Shown piece after piece: positions 33,991 through 41,347 of a stretch of 64,000 nt of DNA. This DNA is from Bacillus sp. UNC41MFS5. Its GTDB lineage: Bacteria > Bacillota > Bacilli > Bacillales_B > DSM-18226. A program made the position numbers and the translations under genes. Within the stretch, counting starts at the first letter, position 1. Each line of letters opens with the position of its first letter. The stretch is taken from contig NZ_KK366020.1 of assembly GCF_000686805.1 (NCBI RefSeq), positions 334,969 to 398,968 of the forward strand, given 5' to 3'. The notes below the pieces were generated by a model. The model was not told the DNA's origin and did not search any database. It saw only the letters and a program-made list of their open reading frames with translations.

Positions 33991-35379
33991 ATGAAGCTCG
34001 TATTACTTTCAGGCGGATCAGGAAAGCGCCTATGGCCATTATCAAACGATACAAGATCAAAACAATTTTTAAAAGTATTAGAATGTAGTAATGAAGAAAA
34101 GCAATCAATGGTACAGCGTGTCTGGGGGCAGTTGAAAACAGTTGGTCTTGAGGATTCATCTGTCATTGCTACTTCTAAAATGCAAAGAGATATGATTCAT
34201 AGCCAAATTGGGATGGAAGTACCTCTTATAATAGAGCCTGAACGTCGTGATACATTCCCAGCGATTGCTTTAGCTGCTTCTTATCTATTTTCTATACAAA
34301 ATGTTTCTGAAGATGAAGTGGTTGTAGTATTGCCGGTTGATCCATACGTAGATGATAGCTTTTTTGAGAAGGTAAAAGAATTAGAGAATGTTTTACTAGA
34401 TTCAAATGCTGATTTGGCTCTAGTAGGTGTTAAACCTACTTATCCTTCATCTAAATATGGCTATATTGTTCCAAAAGAAGCAGTCGATGGTGACGGACAT
34501 TTTACTGTCAATCATTTTACGGAAAAACCAAGTGAAGAAAAGGCTCAGACTCTTATCGATATGAATGCTTTATGGAACTGTGGAGTATTTGCTTTTAAAC
34601 TAAAATATATTATTGATATATTAGTAAAAAAGGGCTTACCTCTTCATTATGATAAACTATCACTTCAGTATAAGGATCTTCCAAAGATTAGTTTTGATTA
34701 TGAAGTAGTCGAGAAGGCAAATCATATTGTCGCGCTTCCTTATGATGGGTATTGGAAGGATCTTGGGACATGGAATACCTTAACGGAAGAAATGGCTACA
34801 TCGCAAATTGGTAAAGGCGTATTAAGTAATGATTCAGTAAATACTCACTTAATCAATGAACTTGATATCCCTGTTACCATTATTGGGTTAAATGATGTAG
34901 TCGTAGCTGCAAGTCCTGATGGAATTTTAGTTTCAGACAAAGCATCAAGTCCAAAAATTAAGGAACTAATTAGTGGATTTGAACAGCCGCCAATGTATGA
35001 AGAACGCATTTGGGGATGGTCGCGTGTCCTAGATTATGCTAAGTATGAAGATGGAAACGAAATGGTCACCAAACGAATTTGTATCCACGCAAAAAAGAAT
35101 TCAAGCTATCACTACCATAACCTACGAGACGAAGTTTGGACCATTGTCCGCGGTGAAGGTGAATTAGCGTTGGATGATTATATTACTCGTGTTAAGGCAG
35201 GGGATATCATCCACCTTCCGGCAGGAAAGAAGCATGGAATAAAAGCGTTCACCGAACTTGAATTTGTTGAAGTTCAAACAGGGATTGGTATAAGTGACGA
35301 AGACTTTACTCGTTTGTATTTTGAATGGGAGGATGTCATTAACCATTTCCAAAAATCAAAGGCAAAAGTAATCTTATAA
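33991..35379 (+). CDS. manC: Mannose-1-phosphate guanylyltransferase / mannose-6-phosphate isomerase
   Basis: ATG 33991 follows GGAGGG at proper spacing; the longer GTG frame begins inside the leader. The 462-residue protein is bifunctional in layout. The N-terminal nucleotidyltransferase has KLVLLSGGSGKRLWPLS and, later, IIEPERRDTFPAIALA and FTEKPS. The C-terminal cupin has YHYHNLRDEVWTIVRGEG and HLPAGKKHGI. It makes GDP-mannose from mannose-1-phosphate and probably also interconverts fructose- and mannose-6-phosphate. GDP-mannose then feeds gmd and fcl. Confidence 0.92.
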   Translation: MKLVLLSGGSGKRLWPLSNDTRSKQFLKVLECSNEEKQSMVQRVWGQLKTVGLEDSSVIATSKMQRDMIHSQIGMEVPLIIEPERRDTFPAIALAASYLFSIQNVSEDEVVVVLPVDPYVDDSFFEKVKELENVLLDSNADLALVGVKPTYPSSKYGYIVPKEAVDGDGHFTVNHFTEKPSEEKAQTLIDMNALWNCGVFAFKLKYIIDILVKKGLPLHYDKLSLQYKDLPKISFDYEVVEKANHIVALPYDGYWKDLGTWNTLTEEMATSQIGKGVLSNDSVNTHLINELDIPVTIIGLNDVVVAASPDGILVSDKASSPKIKELISGFEQPPMYEERIWGWSRVLDYAKYEDGNEMVTKRICIHAKKNSSYHYHNLRDEVWTIVRGEGELALDDYITRVKAGDIIHLPAGKKHGIKAFTELEFVEVQTGIGISDEDFTRLYFEWEDVINHFQKSKAKVIL

Positions 35380-35384
35380 TTATT

Positions 35385-35418
35385 AGGGAGAGGGCCTTTG
35401 CCCTTTCCCTTCTTTTTT
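35385..35418 (+). terminator. Terminator after manC
   Basis: AGGGAGAGGGC-CTTT-GCCCTTTCCCT followed by TCTTTTTT. Strong stem with one mismatch, 6 bp after the stop. Confidence 0.9.
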
Positions 35419-35437
35419 ATTGTCGAGGTGAATCATA

Positions 35438-36511
35438 TTGAAAACCATTGCCTATTATATTTCTGATTACGGGTATGGACATGCTTCAAGAAGTATTGCG
35501 GTGATACGAAAACTTCTAAAAGACCAAGAAGTGAAAATTATTGTTTGCCATTCCTTTGCTCTATCTTTTTTAAAAGAGTCCCTTCAATCTAATCGTGTGA
35601 GTTTTAGAACTATAAAGACAGATGTGGGTTACTTTCTGGAAAAGGATTCGATACATCCTGATAAAGTGCGATTATTTAAGGAATTTAAAAACTTCGTAGC
35701 AGACTGGGATTTCAAGGTTGTGCAGGAGCAAGAGTTTCTAGAGTTAAATTATATTGACTTAGTTATTTCAGATATTTCTCCACTTGCATTTGAAGCAGCT
35801 CAAAGATTATATGTTCCTTCTATTGGTCTTTCTAACTTTACTTGGTATACGGCCTACCATGATTTAATAGATGATGGAGAATTAAAACCATATAAATTAG
35901 CTTATCAAAATATGACGCACCTCTATTCTTTGGCAGGAAGCAATGAAAATTGGAATGTCCCAACCAATCATTATGGATTTTTTTCTAGAGAAGTAGATTT
36001 ATTAGAGGTTCAAAGAATTAGACATTTAATTAATCCAAATGAGACCCAGAATGTCATTTTTTTAGGACTTGGAATGAAAATCGACGTGGGTTCACTTGAG
36101 CAACTTCCGATTTGGGACAGCCCGAACTGCGTATTTTTAGTCTCCTCAAATGTTCAAGTCAATCGTCCGAATGTCTTTCAAATTCCAAGTGATTATTTGG
36201 AATCCCAAAACTATATTGCTGCATCAGACCTAGTGATTTCCAAAGCAGGATGGGGAATGATTGGGGAGGCAATGAGTGCGAATGTGCCGCTATTAATCCT
36301 AAATCGAGCATCCATGAAAGAGGATCAAAATACTATCAATTATCTAAATAAACATCATCTGTGTCATACGATTGAATGGGATGATTTTAAAACCTATATG
36401 GTTGACAATTCAACCATTAAGGGTGTGAATAGAGAGTTGAGAGAGAGTAGCCCTTCTAATAATAATGAAGCAGATAAGATAGCAAATGACATACTGAAAA
36501 TATTGAAATAA
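35438..36511 (+). CDS. MurG-like glycosyltransferase (GT-B)
   Basis: A 357-residue protein starting at TTG 35438 after a GAGGTGAA ribosome binding site. The N-terminus AYYISDYGYGHASRSIAVIRKL is a GT-B opening of the glycosyltransferase 28 type, and the C-terminal half has VISKAGWGMIGEAMSANVPLLIL, equivalent to the donor site of MurG-like enzymes. It acts on a lipid-linked or soluble acceptor. It lies downstream of a terminator, so it may be expressed separately from the main locus. Confidence 0.75.
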   Translation: MKTIAYYISDYGYGHASRSIAVIRKLLKDQEVKIIVCHSFALSFLKESLQSNRVSFRTIKTDVGYFLEKDSIHPDKVRLFKEFKNFVADWDFKVVQEQEFLELNYIDLVISDISPLAFEAAQRLYVPSIGLSNFTWYTAYHDLIDDGELKPYKLAYQNMTHLYSLAGSNENWNVPTNHYGFFSREVDLLEVQRIRHLINPNETQNVIFLGLGMKIDVGSLEQLPIWDSPNCVFLVSSNVQVNRPNVFQIPSDYLESQNYIAASDLVISKAGWGMIGEAMSANVPLLILNRASMKEDQNTINYLNKHHLCHTIEWDDFKTYMVDNSTIKGVNRELRESSPSNNNEADKIANDILKILK

Positions 36512-36595
36512 TCCTAGTCATATATATTAGATTCTGGAAATATCCAATTCTCGTAAATAATAGAGTTAAAAGGATTATAGCTTAATTAACGACTA

Positions 36596-36637
36596 CACCC
36601 TTGCCTTCTTAAATAGGCAGGCAAGGGTGTGATTTTT
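36596..36637 (+). terminator. Terminator after the MurG-like gene
   Basis: A 10-bp perfect stem CACCCTTGCC / GGCAAGGGTG with a 14-nt loop, then TGATTTTT. It lies only 24 bp upstream of the VanZ-family ribosome binding site. Confidence 0.9.
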
Positions 36638-36669
36638 AAATTTTATTAATATAAAAAGGGATGACACTT

Positions 36670-37119
36670 TTGAATAAGAGGAAATGGTGGACACTAGCTT
36701 TGATCGTTTGGATGGTCTCTATCTTTTGCTTTACACAACTACCTTACTTTACGGGGAAAAACACCTCAGATGCGATCCAAAAAGTAGTAGTAACAGAACA
36801 TAATGCCATTAATACACCAAATGCTGATAGTGTTGATATCAATGTGTTAAATCTGATTGTAAGAAAAGCAACGCACGTTATGGTATTCGGGTTCCTTGCC
36901 GTACTTTTATTCCAATTCTTAAAAAGGTATCGATATGCCTATCCTATCGCATGGTTCATTACCTTTCTCTACGCCATTACAGATGAATATCATCAATCGT
37001 TTATGCCAGGGAGAGTTTCATCTTTTAAGGATGTCTTGTTTGATTCCTTTGGGGCATTACTTGGGTTAACATTAATGTTTTTTATCAATAGAAAGAGAAA
37101 GCTAATTCATACAACTTAG
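36670..37119 (+). CDS. VanZ-family membrane protein
   Basis: TTG 36670 is the likely start, as AAAAGGGATG lies 6-15 bp before it; ATG 36661 would overlap that site. The 149-residue protein has about four membrane helices. The VanZ signature is present: a first helix MVSIFCFTQLPYF, the KATHVMVFGFLAVLL block (His in the helix), and ITDEYHQSFMPGRVSSFKDVLFDSFGALLG with conserved Asp, Glu and Arg. Function unknown; family members affect teicoplanin resistance or envelope traits. Confidence 0.88.
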   Translation: MNKRKWWTLALIVWMVSIFCFTQLPYFTGKNTSDAIQKVVVTEHNAINTPNADSVDINVLNLIVRKATHVMVFGFLAVLLFQFLKRYRYAYPIAWFITFLYAITDEYHQSFMPGRVSSFKDVLFDSFGALLGLTLMFFINRKRKLIHTT

Positions 37120-37157
37120 ATTAACGATTAGTACGAGTAATACTGGAGGAATTGATT

Positions 37158-38102
37158 TTGCAACCGTTATTTTTAAAACCTGTTTTTAAAGAGAGAATTT
37201 GGGGTGGTACCACGCTGCAGAAGGAATTTGGATATGATATTCCAACAGTGAATACAGGTGAGTGTTGGGCTATCTCTGCACATCCCAATGGTCCTTCTAT
37301 TATTGAAAATGGTCCATATAAAGGGCTAACCTTGGACAATCTCTGGAGAGAGCATCCTGAACTTTTCGGCCACCCGAAAGAGAAGGTATTTCCACTTTTA
37401 ACAAAAATACTTGATGCCAACATTGATCTATCGGTCCAAGTACATCCAAATGATTCTTATGCTATGGTTCATGAAAATGGCGAACTGGGAAAAACAGAAT
37501 GCTGGTATATCATTGATTGCAAAGAAGATGCGGACATGATCTTTGGACATAATGCTACATCAGAGCAAGAATTAATCGAGCAAATCAATAAAGGTGAATG
37601 GAACAATTTATTGCGTCGAGTGAAGATTAAGCCAGGTGACTTTTTCTATGTACCGAGCGGAACGATTCACGCTTTATGTGAAGGCACCTTAGTATTGGAG
37701 ACCCAGCAAAGCTCTGACACCACCTACCGTGTGTACGATTATGACCGCAGGGATGCAGATGGGAATTTGCGGGAACTTCATTTAGAAAAAGCGATCGAAG
37801 TTACCACTGTTCCGTATCATGATTCAGTAAGTGAGTCTTCTGTGGAAGAGAAGGGGAATGTAAGAATTACTACCTTTGTGGAATCAGAGTTTTTCTCGGT
37901 TTATAAATGGGATGTTCATGGGAAAGGTTTCTTTTCTTTGAGTGATCAATATTTGCTTCTTAGTGTGATTAATGGAGAAGGATCATTAGTTCATAATGGA
38001 GAGCAATATGGATTGAAGAAGGGGACTCATCTGATTATTCCTGTTGGTTTTGAAGAGTTTGAATTAGACGGGGAATGTGAGATCATCGTTTCTCATACCT
38101 AA
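37158..38102 (+). CDS. manA: Mannose-6-phosphate isomerase, class I
   Basis: TTG 37158 gives MQPLFLKPVFKERIWGGTTL, the usual N-terminus, 7 bp after GGAGGA; TTG 37152 is too close. The 314-residue zinc enzyme has QVHPND (about 96-101; His ligand), KTECWYII (Glu ligand), YVPSGTIHAL (His ligand) and the catalytic-Arg region TYRVYDYDR. It makes mannose-6-phosphate from fructose-6-phosphate, the entry to GDP-mannose. With the cupin of manC there are two candidate isomerases here, while no phosphomannomutase is in the window. Confidence 0.94.
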   Translation: MQPLFLKPVFKERIWGGTTLQKEFGYDIPTVNTGECWAISAHPNGPSIIENGPYKGLTLDNLWREHPELFGHPKEKVFPLLTKILDANIDLSVQVHPNDSYAMVHENGELGKTECWYIIDCKEDADMIFGHNATSEQELIEQINKGEWNNLLRRVKIKPGDFFYVPSGTIHALCEGTLVLETQQSSDTTYRVYDYDRRDADGNLRELHLEKAIEVTTVPYHDSVSESSVEEKGNVRITTFVESEFFSVYKWDVHGKGFFSLSDQYLLLSVINGEGSLVHNGEQYGLKKGTHLIIPVGFEEFELDGECEIIVSHT

Positions 38103-38106
38103 TATG

Positions 38107-38170
38107 AAATCTAAATCCTCCGACTTATGATAGATATTCGAAAATCCATCATAAGTTGGGAGTCTAGATT
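38107..38170. repeat. Large imperfect inverted repeat after manA
   Basis: AAATCTA...CTCCGACTTATGAT pairs with ATCATAAGTTGGGAG...TAGATTT around a short loop centred near 38138. A T-tract is missing, so termination is uncertain; it may act as 3'-end protection or a bidirectional terminator. Confidence 0.6.
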
Positions 38171-38238
38171 TGAAATCTAGTGTTCAAATTTATCAGGCGT
38201 AAACTGTTCATTATCCTATTCTATTGATATTTACAATA

Positions 38239-38352
38239 CTAATGAATCATTTGAATAACTAATTTAATCCAACCGAAAAACGCAAACCATAATGGAACAC
38301 TTAAAGACGTCCCCCACAATAATCCTAATAAAAGATTCCCTTGCTTGTCCAT
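38239..38352 (-). CDS. 37-residue membrane peptide (twin 1)
   Basis: ATG at 38352 (minus) is preceded by AGGAGTGG at ideal spacing. The product opens MDKQGNLLLGLLWG and contains LSVPLWFAFFGWIK: one hydrophobic helix with a central Pro-Leu-Trp. It is the same length as the peptide at 38594-38707 and shares LWGxxLSxPLW with it. Unknown function. Confidence 0.65.
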   Translation of the reverse strand: MDKQGNLLLGLLWGTSLSVPLWFAFFGWIKLVIQMIH

Positions 38353-38593
38353 GAAATCCACTCCTATTGTTAGTTGTAGATAAATCTGGTAATGCACGGT
38401 TCTGTTTTTTAGTATATGTAAACGCTTTCAGTTTCTTTTTTATATAATACCCAAATAAGGATGGAGAATAAAGTAGAAAAATGTGAATAATATACGAAAA
38501 ATTTCGACAAATTTACTTATTAGACTTTTTATACCAAAGGGAGGGTCCAATCTATTATTTAATATTTTTCATTAAGAACGAAATTGCCTCTCC

Positions 38594-38707
38594 TCAGTGG
38601 AAAATTTTACGTAATATTAAATAGATGATTACCCATAAAGGAATTGATAAAAGGATCCCCCAAAGGCAGCCCCTACCGAAATTTCTCCCATCTTCTTTTT
38701 CTGCCAT
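38594..38707 (-). CDS. 37-residue membrane peptide (twin 2)
   Basis: ATG at 38707 (minus), with TGGAGTG upstream. The product opens MAEKEDGRNFGRGCLWG and continues ILLSIPLWVIIYLIL: a charged head and one membrane helix. The block G-x-LWG-xx-LS-x-PLW is shared with the neighbour at 38239-38352, so the two are paralogues and probably real genes despite their size. The rest of 38103-38924 holds no other gene I can support. Confidence 0.65.
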   Translation of the reverse strand: MAEKEDGRNFGRGCLWGILLSIPLWVIIYLILRKIFH

Positions 38708-38924
38708 ATTGATCACTCCACTTCCAAAACAGGTTGCTTATCACTATTTAACCATGTATGGATGAACTGTTATCATTAAATCGTTCGATGAATAGTTACA
38801 AATTATCTTGGTAATGTCGAACAGAATCATTAATTAACAGGGTTGCTATTGCCACATTATTAACATATAAATGGGTTAATAGAGCTATTTATTACTAGAA
38901 ACAATTGGTATACTATCAATATAA

Positions 38925-39027
38925 GCACATAGTTCGTACGAAAGGGCAAACCCATTGAAAAATGGAGGCGCAAAACTACAGGGGCTAAGGTTCTCAAAAC
39001 TATGCCAGCCAGTTGCCGAATATGATC
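38925..39027 (+). ncRNA. Cyclic-di-GMP-I riboswitch (GEMM-I)
   Basis: The aptamer landmarks occur in order: AAAGGGCAAACC at 38941, a GAAA tetraloop in CCATTGAAAAATGG, GGCGCAAAACTACAGGGGCT, and the closing ATGCCAGCCAGTTGCCGAA. The outer stem CATA(g)TTCG / CGAATATG encloses it. These match the GEMM-I consensus, including the GAAA loop and its receptor side. An extended -10 (TGGTATACT at 38906-38914) lies just upstream. The regulated gene is the small membrane peptide at 39069, whose GGGAGG ribosome binding site is about 30 nt from the aptamer, so translational control is likely. Confidence 0.92.
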
Positions 39028-39068
39028 ACCTTACTACGGATTATGAATATACTCTGGGAGGTTACACT

Positions 39069-39179
39069 ATGGTTATCTTTATTGCAGGCTTATTTGTTGG
39101 ATCTTTCTCTATGCTTACAGTAATGAGTCTTATGGTTGCAGCTAAAAGGGGAGACCGACTCCTTGAATCACAACAATAA
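39069..39179 (+). CDS. 36-residue membrane peptide controlled by c-di-GMP riboswitch
   Basis: ATG 39069 follows GGGAGG at 39056-39061. A longer frame starting at 38955 runs through the riboswitch and is not real. The product begins MVIFIAGLFVGSFSMLTVM and ends in a basic, polar tail (AAKRGDRLLESQQ), like the short DUF3789-type membrane proteins. It is the only coding region that the riboswitch can control before the terminator at 39319. Confidence 0.7.
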   Translation: MVIFIAGLFVGSFSMLTVMSLMVAAKRGDRLLESQQ

Positions 39180-39318
39180 TTGAAAGCGTTTACCAAACAA
39201 CCTCAACTTAGGGTAGCGAAATCTCTAATTTAGATGTATTAACATATGTCGGTCAGTTAAAGTTATAATTTTGTTACAATAACAGCTTCTAAATACTGAA
39301 CTATTACACATTAAATTA

Positions 39319-39370
39319 AAAGGAAAAAACGAAGGAGAACTGATATCAGTTCTCCTTCGTTTTTTCCTTT
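39319..39370. terminator. Perfect 52-bp palindromic bidirectional terminator
   Basis: A 26-bp arm (AAAGGAAAAAACGAAGGAGA then ACTGAT) is followed at once by its exact complement, with no unpaired centre. A-runs and T-runs on the two sides make it an intrinsic terminator in both directions, for the small peptide gene (plus) and the LCP gene (minus). Confidence 0.92.
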
Positions 39371-39400
39371 ATAGCTTTTGTAAAATTTTTAAATAGTATA

Positions 39401-40378
39401 TTAAAAATGAGTGGATATTAGATCTTTTATTTTATCCTGATCAATAACCAGTTGATAGTTATTAGCCTTTAAGATGTCATCATACATTCTTTTTCCAACA
39501 CCAGGAATCTGATGATATTCCAATTGAGTATTCGGTTCAAAGTTTTTTGCTGCGAGTCCAAGACTTAACATATCGGAATTTGACATATTGCTTGCTATCA
39601 CAAAATCAGGAATGGATTTTACAAGTGACGGCAAATTATTGATATTACTTGGACTAAGAGCCTTCTTAGCAATCCCTTTTAATGCTTCCTCTTGGAGTTT
39701 TTGACGACCGTATTCTCCGTTTTTTAGAGAGTAGCGTTCGTGGACAACCTCAGCGACCATTTTTCCATCTAAAGCATGTGTACCTGTACTTATTACTTTA
39801 TTTTTATTTTCACTATACCAAGGATGGGTTAATTTAACATCAAATGGGACATTCATATCAATCCCACCAACGGCATCAACCATCGCTTGAAAGCCGCCAT
39901 AATTGGTTTCTACGTAATAATTGATCGGAACACCGGTTAATTCTCCAACTGCTTTGACAGCAGCTTCTACCCCTTTTTTGGCCCCTTTTGTTGCCTGCAT
40001 AATATATTGGACACTCGTAATTTTAGTATATCCATAGCTATCTAAATGAACACGGGTATCACGTGGAATGCTTATTGCATCATATTCATGCTTAGTTAAA
40101 TCAACATGGACAAGCATCATTGAATCAGAATGCCCTATATTTTGACCTTTTCTTTCATCGGAACCAATTAATAACAAGTTAAATACAGGTTCTTTTATAT
40201 CAACACTTTTATTTACCTGCTGTTCATTGTTCCCAGAACTTACAACCGGAACTGATGTAAAATGATTACCTGGTTGTAATTGATAATATCCGTACCCTAC
40301 GCCTGCGATAACGAGTAAAAGGATACCCAAAAAGCTAAGGCCTACGATTTTCCATTTATTTTTACCTTTTTTTTTCAT
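39401..40378 (-). CDS. LytR-CpsA-Psr (LCP) family cell-wall glycopolymer ligase
   Basis: A 325-residue membrane-anchored protein: basic N-terminus, one helix (about 11-31), then the extracellular LCP domain. Conserved pieces are NLLLIGSDERKG (Asp, Arg), SDSMMLVHVD, AISIPRDTRV (Arg) and YVETNYGGFQAMVDAVGGID, ending with VHERYSLKNGEYGRQKLQEEAL. LCP enzymes transfer lipid-linked glycopolymers, such as teichoic acid or capsule, to peptidoglycan. It lies 1.3 kb after manA on the opposite strand, so it could attach the polysaccharide of this locus to the wall. Confidence 0.93.
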   Translation of the reverse strand: MKKKGKNKWKIVGLSFLGILLLVIAGVGYGYYQLQPGNHFTSVPVVSSGNNEQQVNKSVDIKEPVFNLLLIGSDERKGQNIGHSDSMMLVHVDLTKHEYDAISIPRDTRVHLDSYGYTKITSVQYIMQATKGAKKGVEAAVKAVGELTGVPINYYVETNYGGFQAMVDAVGGIDMNVPFDVKLTHPWYSENKNKVISTGTHALDGKMVAEVVHERYSLKNGEYGRQKLQEEALKGIAKKALSPSNINNLPSLVKSIPDFVIASNMSNSDMLSLGLAAKNFEPNTQLEYHQIPGVGKRMYDDILKANNYQLVIDQDKIKDLISTHF

Positions 40379-40529
40379 ATTTCCTCCGATATTGGTAGAG
40401 AGTTTCCTCTAAATTAACTAGGTTTATAGTCATGAAAATATTTTACTGTTTTTGGATATTGGATTCAATATAAATTATTGGAAGGAACACGTTTGTATTT
40501 GTCAATATTCATTTGAGCTAGAGCGATTA

Positions 40530-40715
40530 CTAAAAATTGAGCCACTTCATTCCTCCTTTTGAAAAATCATGCTTGTGGACCGCTAACCATATCTTAATAT
40601 GTGGAATCAATTCCTTAAGCGAAGAAAATTGCGAAGACTGCTCAAATCCTTCAATCTTGCCTAATTTTAACCCTGCAATTTCATAACACCCTTCCACCGC
40701 TCTGATACGTGCCTT
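40530..40715 (-). pseudogene. Remnant of the Bacillus HTH 'cytosolic protein' gene (5' part)
   Basis: Read on the minus strand, the frame gives ...VEGCYEIAGLK... EGFEQSSQFSSLKELIPHIK and WLAVHKHDFSKGG, then stops. It aligns with the N-terminus at 54420 (KGCHKMAGIK, EGFGGFSQFSSLEEF, WLVEHKHDFSKGE). Only about 60 residues remain, with no downstream half nearby. It is a decayed fragment of the same family as the broken gene at 51.9-54.4 kb. Confidence 0.7.
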
Positions 40716-40797
40716 TCAAACGTTAAGTTAACACTTCCGCACCTCAACTATATCGGGTCTAGCAGTGTAAATCGAACGACCAAAATTCACATTTGGA

Positions 40798-40828
40798 GAA
40801 CGGGGGGACGGTTTTGGTGGCTCATGGC
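40798..40828. repeat. REP-A element
   Basis: CGGGGGGACGGTTTTGGTGG then CTCATGG, in the opposite orientation to the copies at 2757 and 8035. From here to 41347 I see no gene; the stretch is T-rich and has no clear repeats. Confidence 0.65.
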
Positions 40829-41347
40829 CATTGGGTGGGTTTTTGTGGTTGGCACTAGACCGGGGGTGGCTGTATCTTCGATACTTGCTAGAACTAGTTG
40901 AGTGGTTTGGTACCTAAAAAGAGAGATTTTAATAGAATAAGGGTAGTTCGATAGTAATTTAGTTCATTTTTTAGGGAAGTAGGATATTTTATGAGGAGTT
41001 TTTAAAAGCGGTTCGACAATCTTCTTTCTTCTTTTGGTGGGGAATTGCATATCATTCAGTACTTGCAGATGTTTCAACTAAACCTTTGGTTAGTTTGACC
41101 TAAATAGAGTTTAGTTTGATGTACCTATTATCATTGTAGAAGTAGGTCATTTGTTGCGAATTAGTTGTTCCATATAATAATAGATTGAATTATACTAATA
41201 ATATAATTTACATATTTTAGTTGGTGTGACTTTGCTTTTTCAACTACTGGTTGGGACAGATAAATGAGAGGTAGTTTGAAAGCCAAGTTTCACTTTTACT
41301 CAACTTTGAATTTACATTATCAATGACAAGTACAATGGGGGAGAAAA

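Noticed and set aside
38955..39068. Longer 74-residue version of the peptide gene at 39069
   Set aside because: The extra codons coincide with the c-di-GMP riboswitch aptamer, and the start has no ribosome binding site, while ATG 39069 has GGGAGG.
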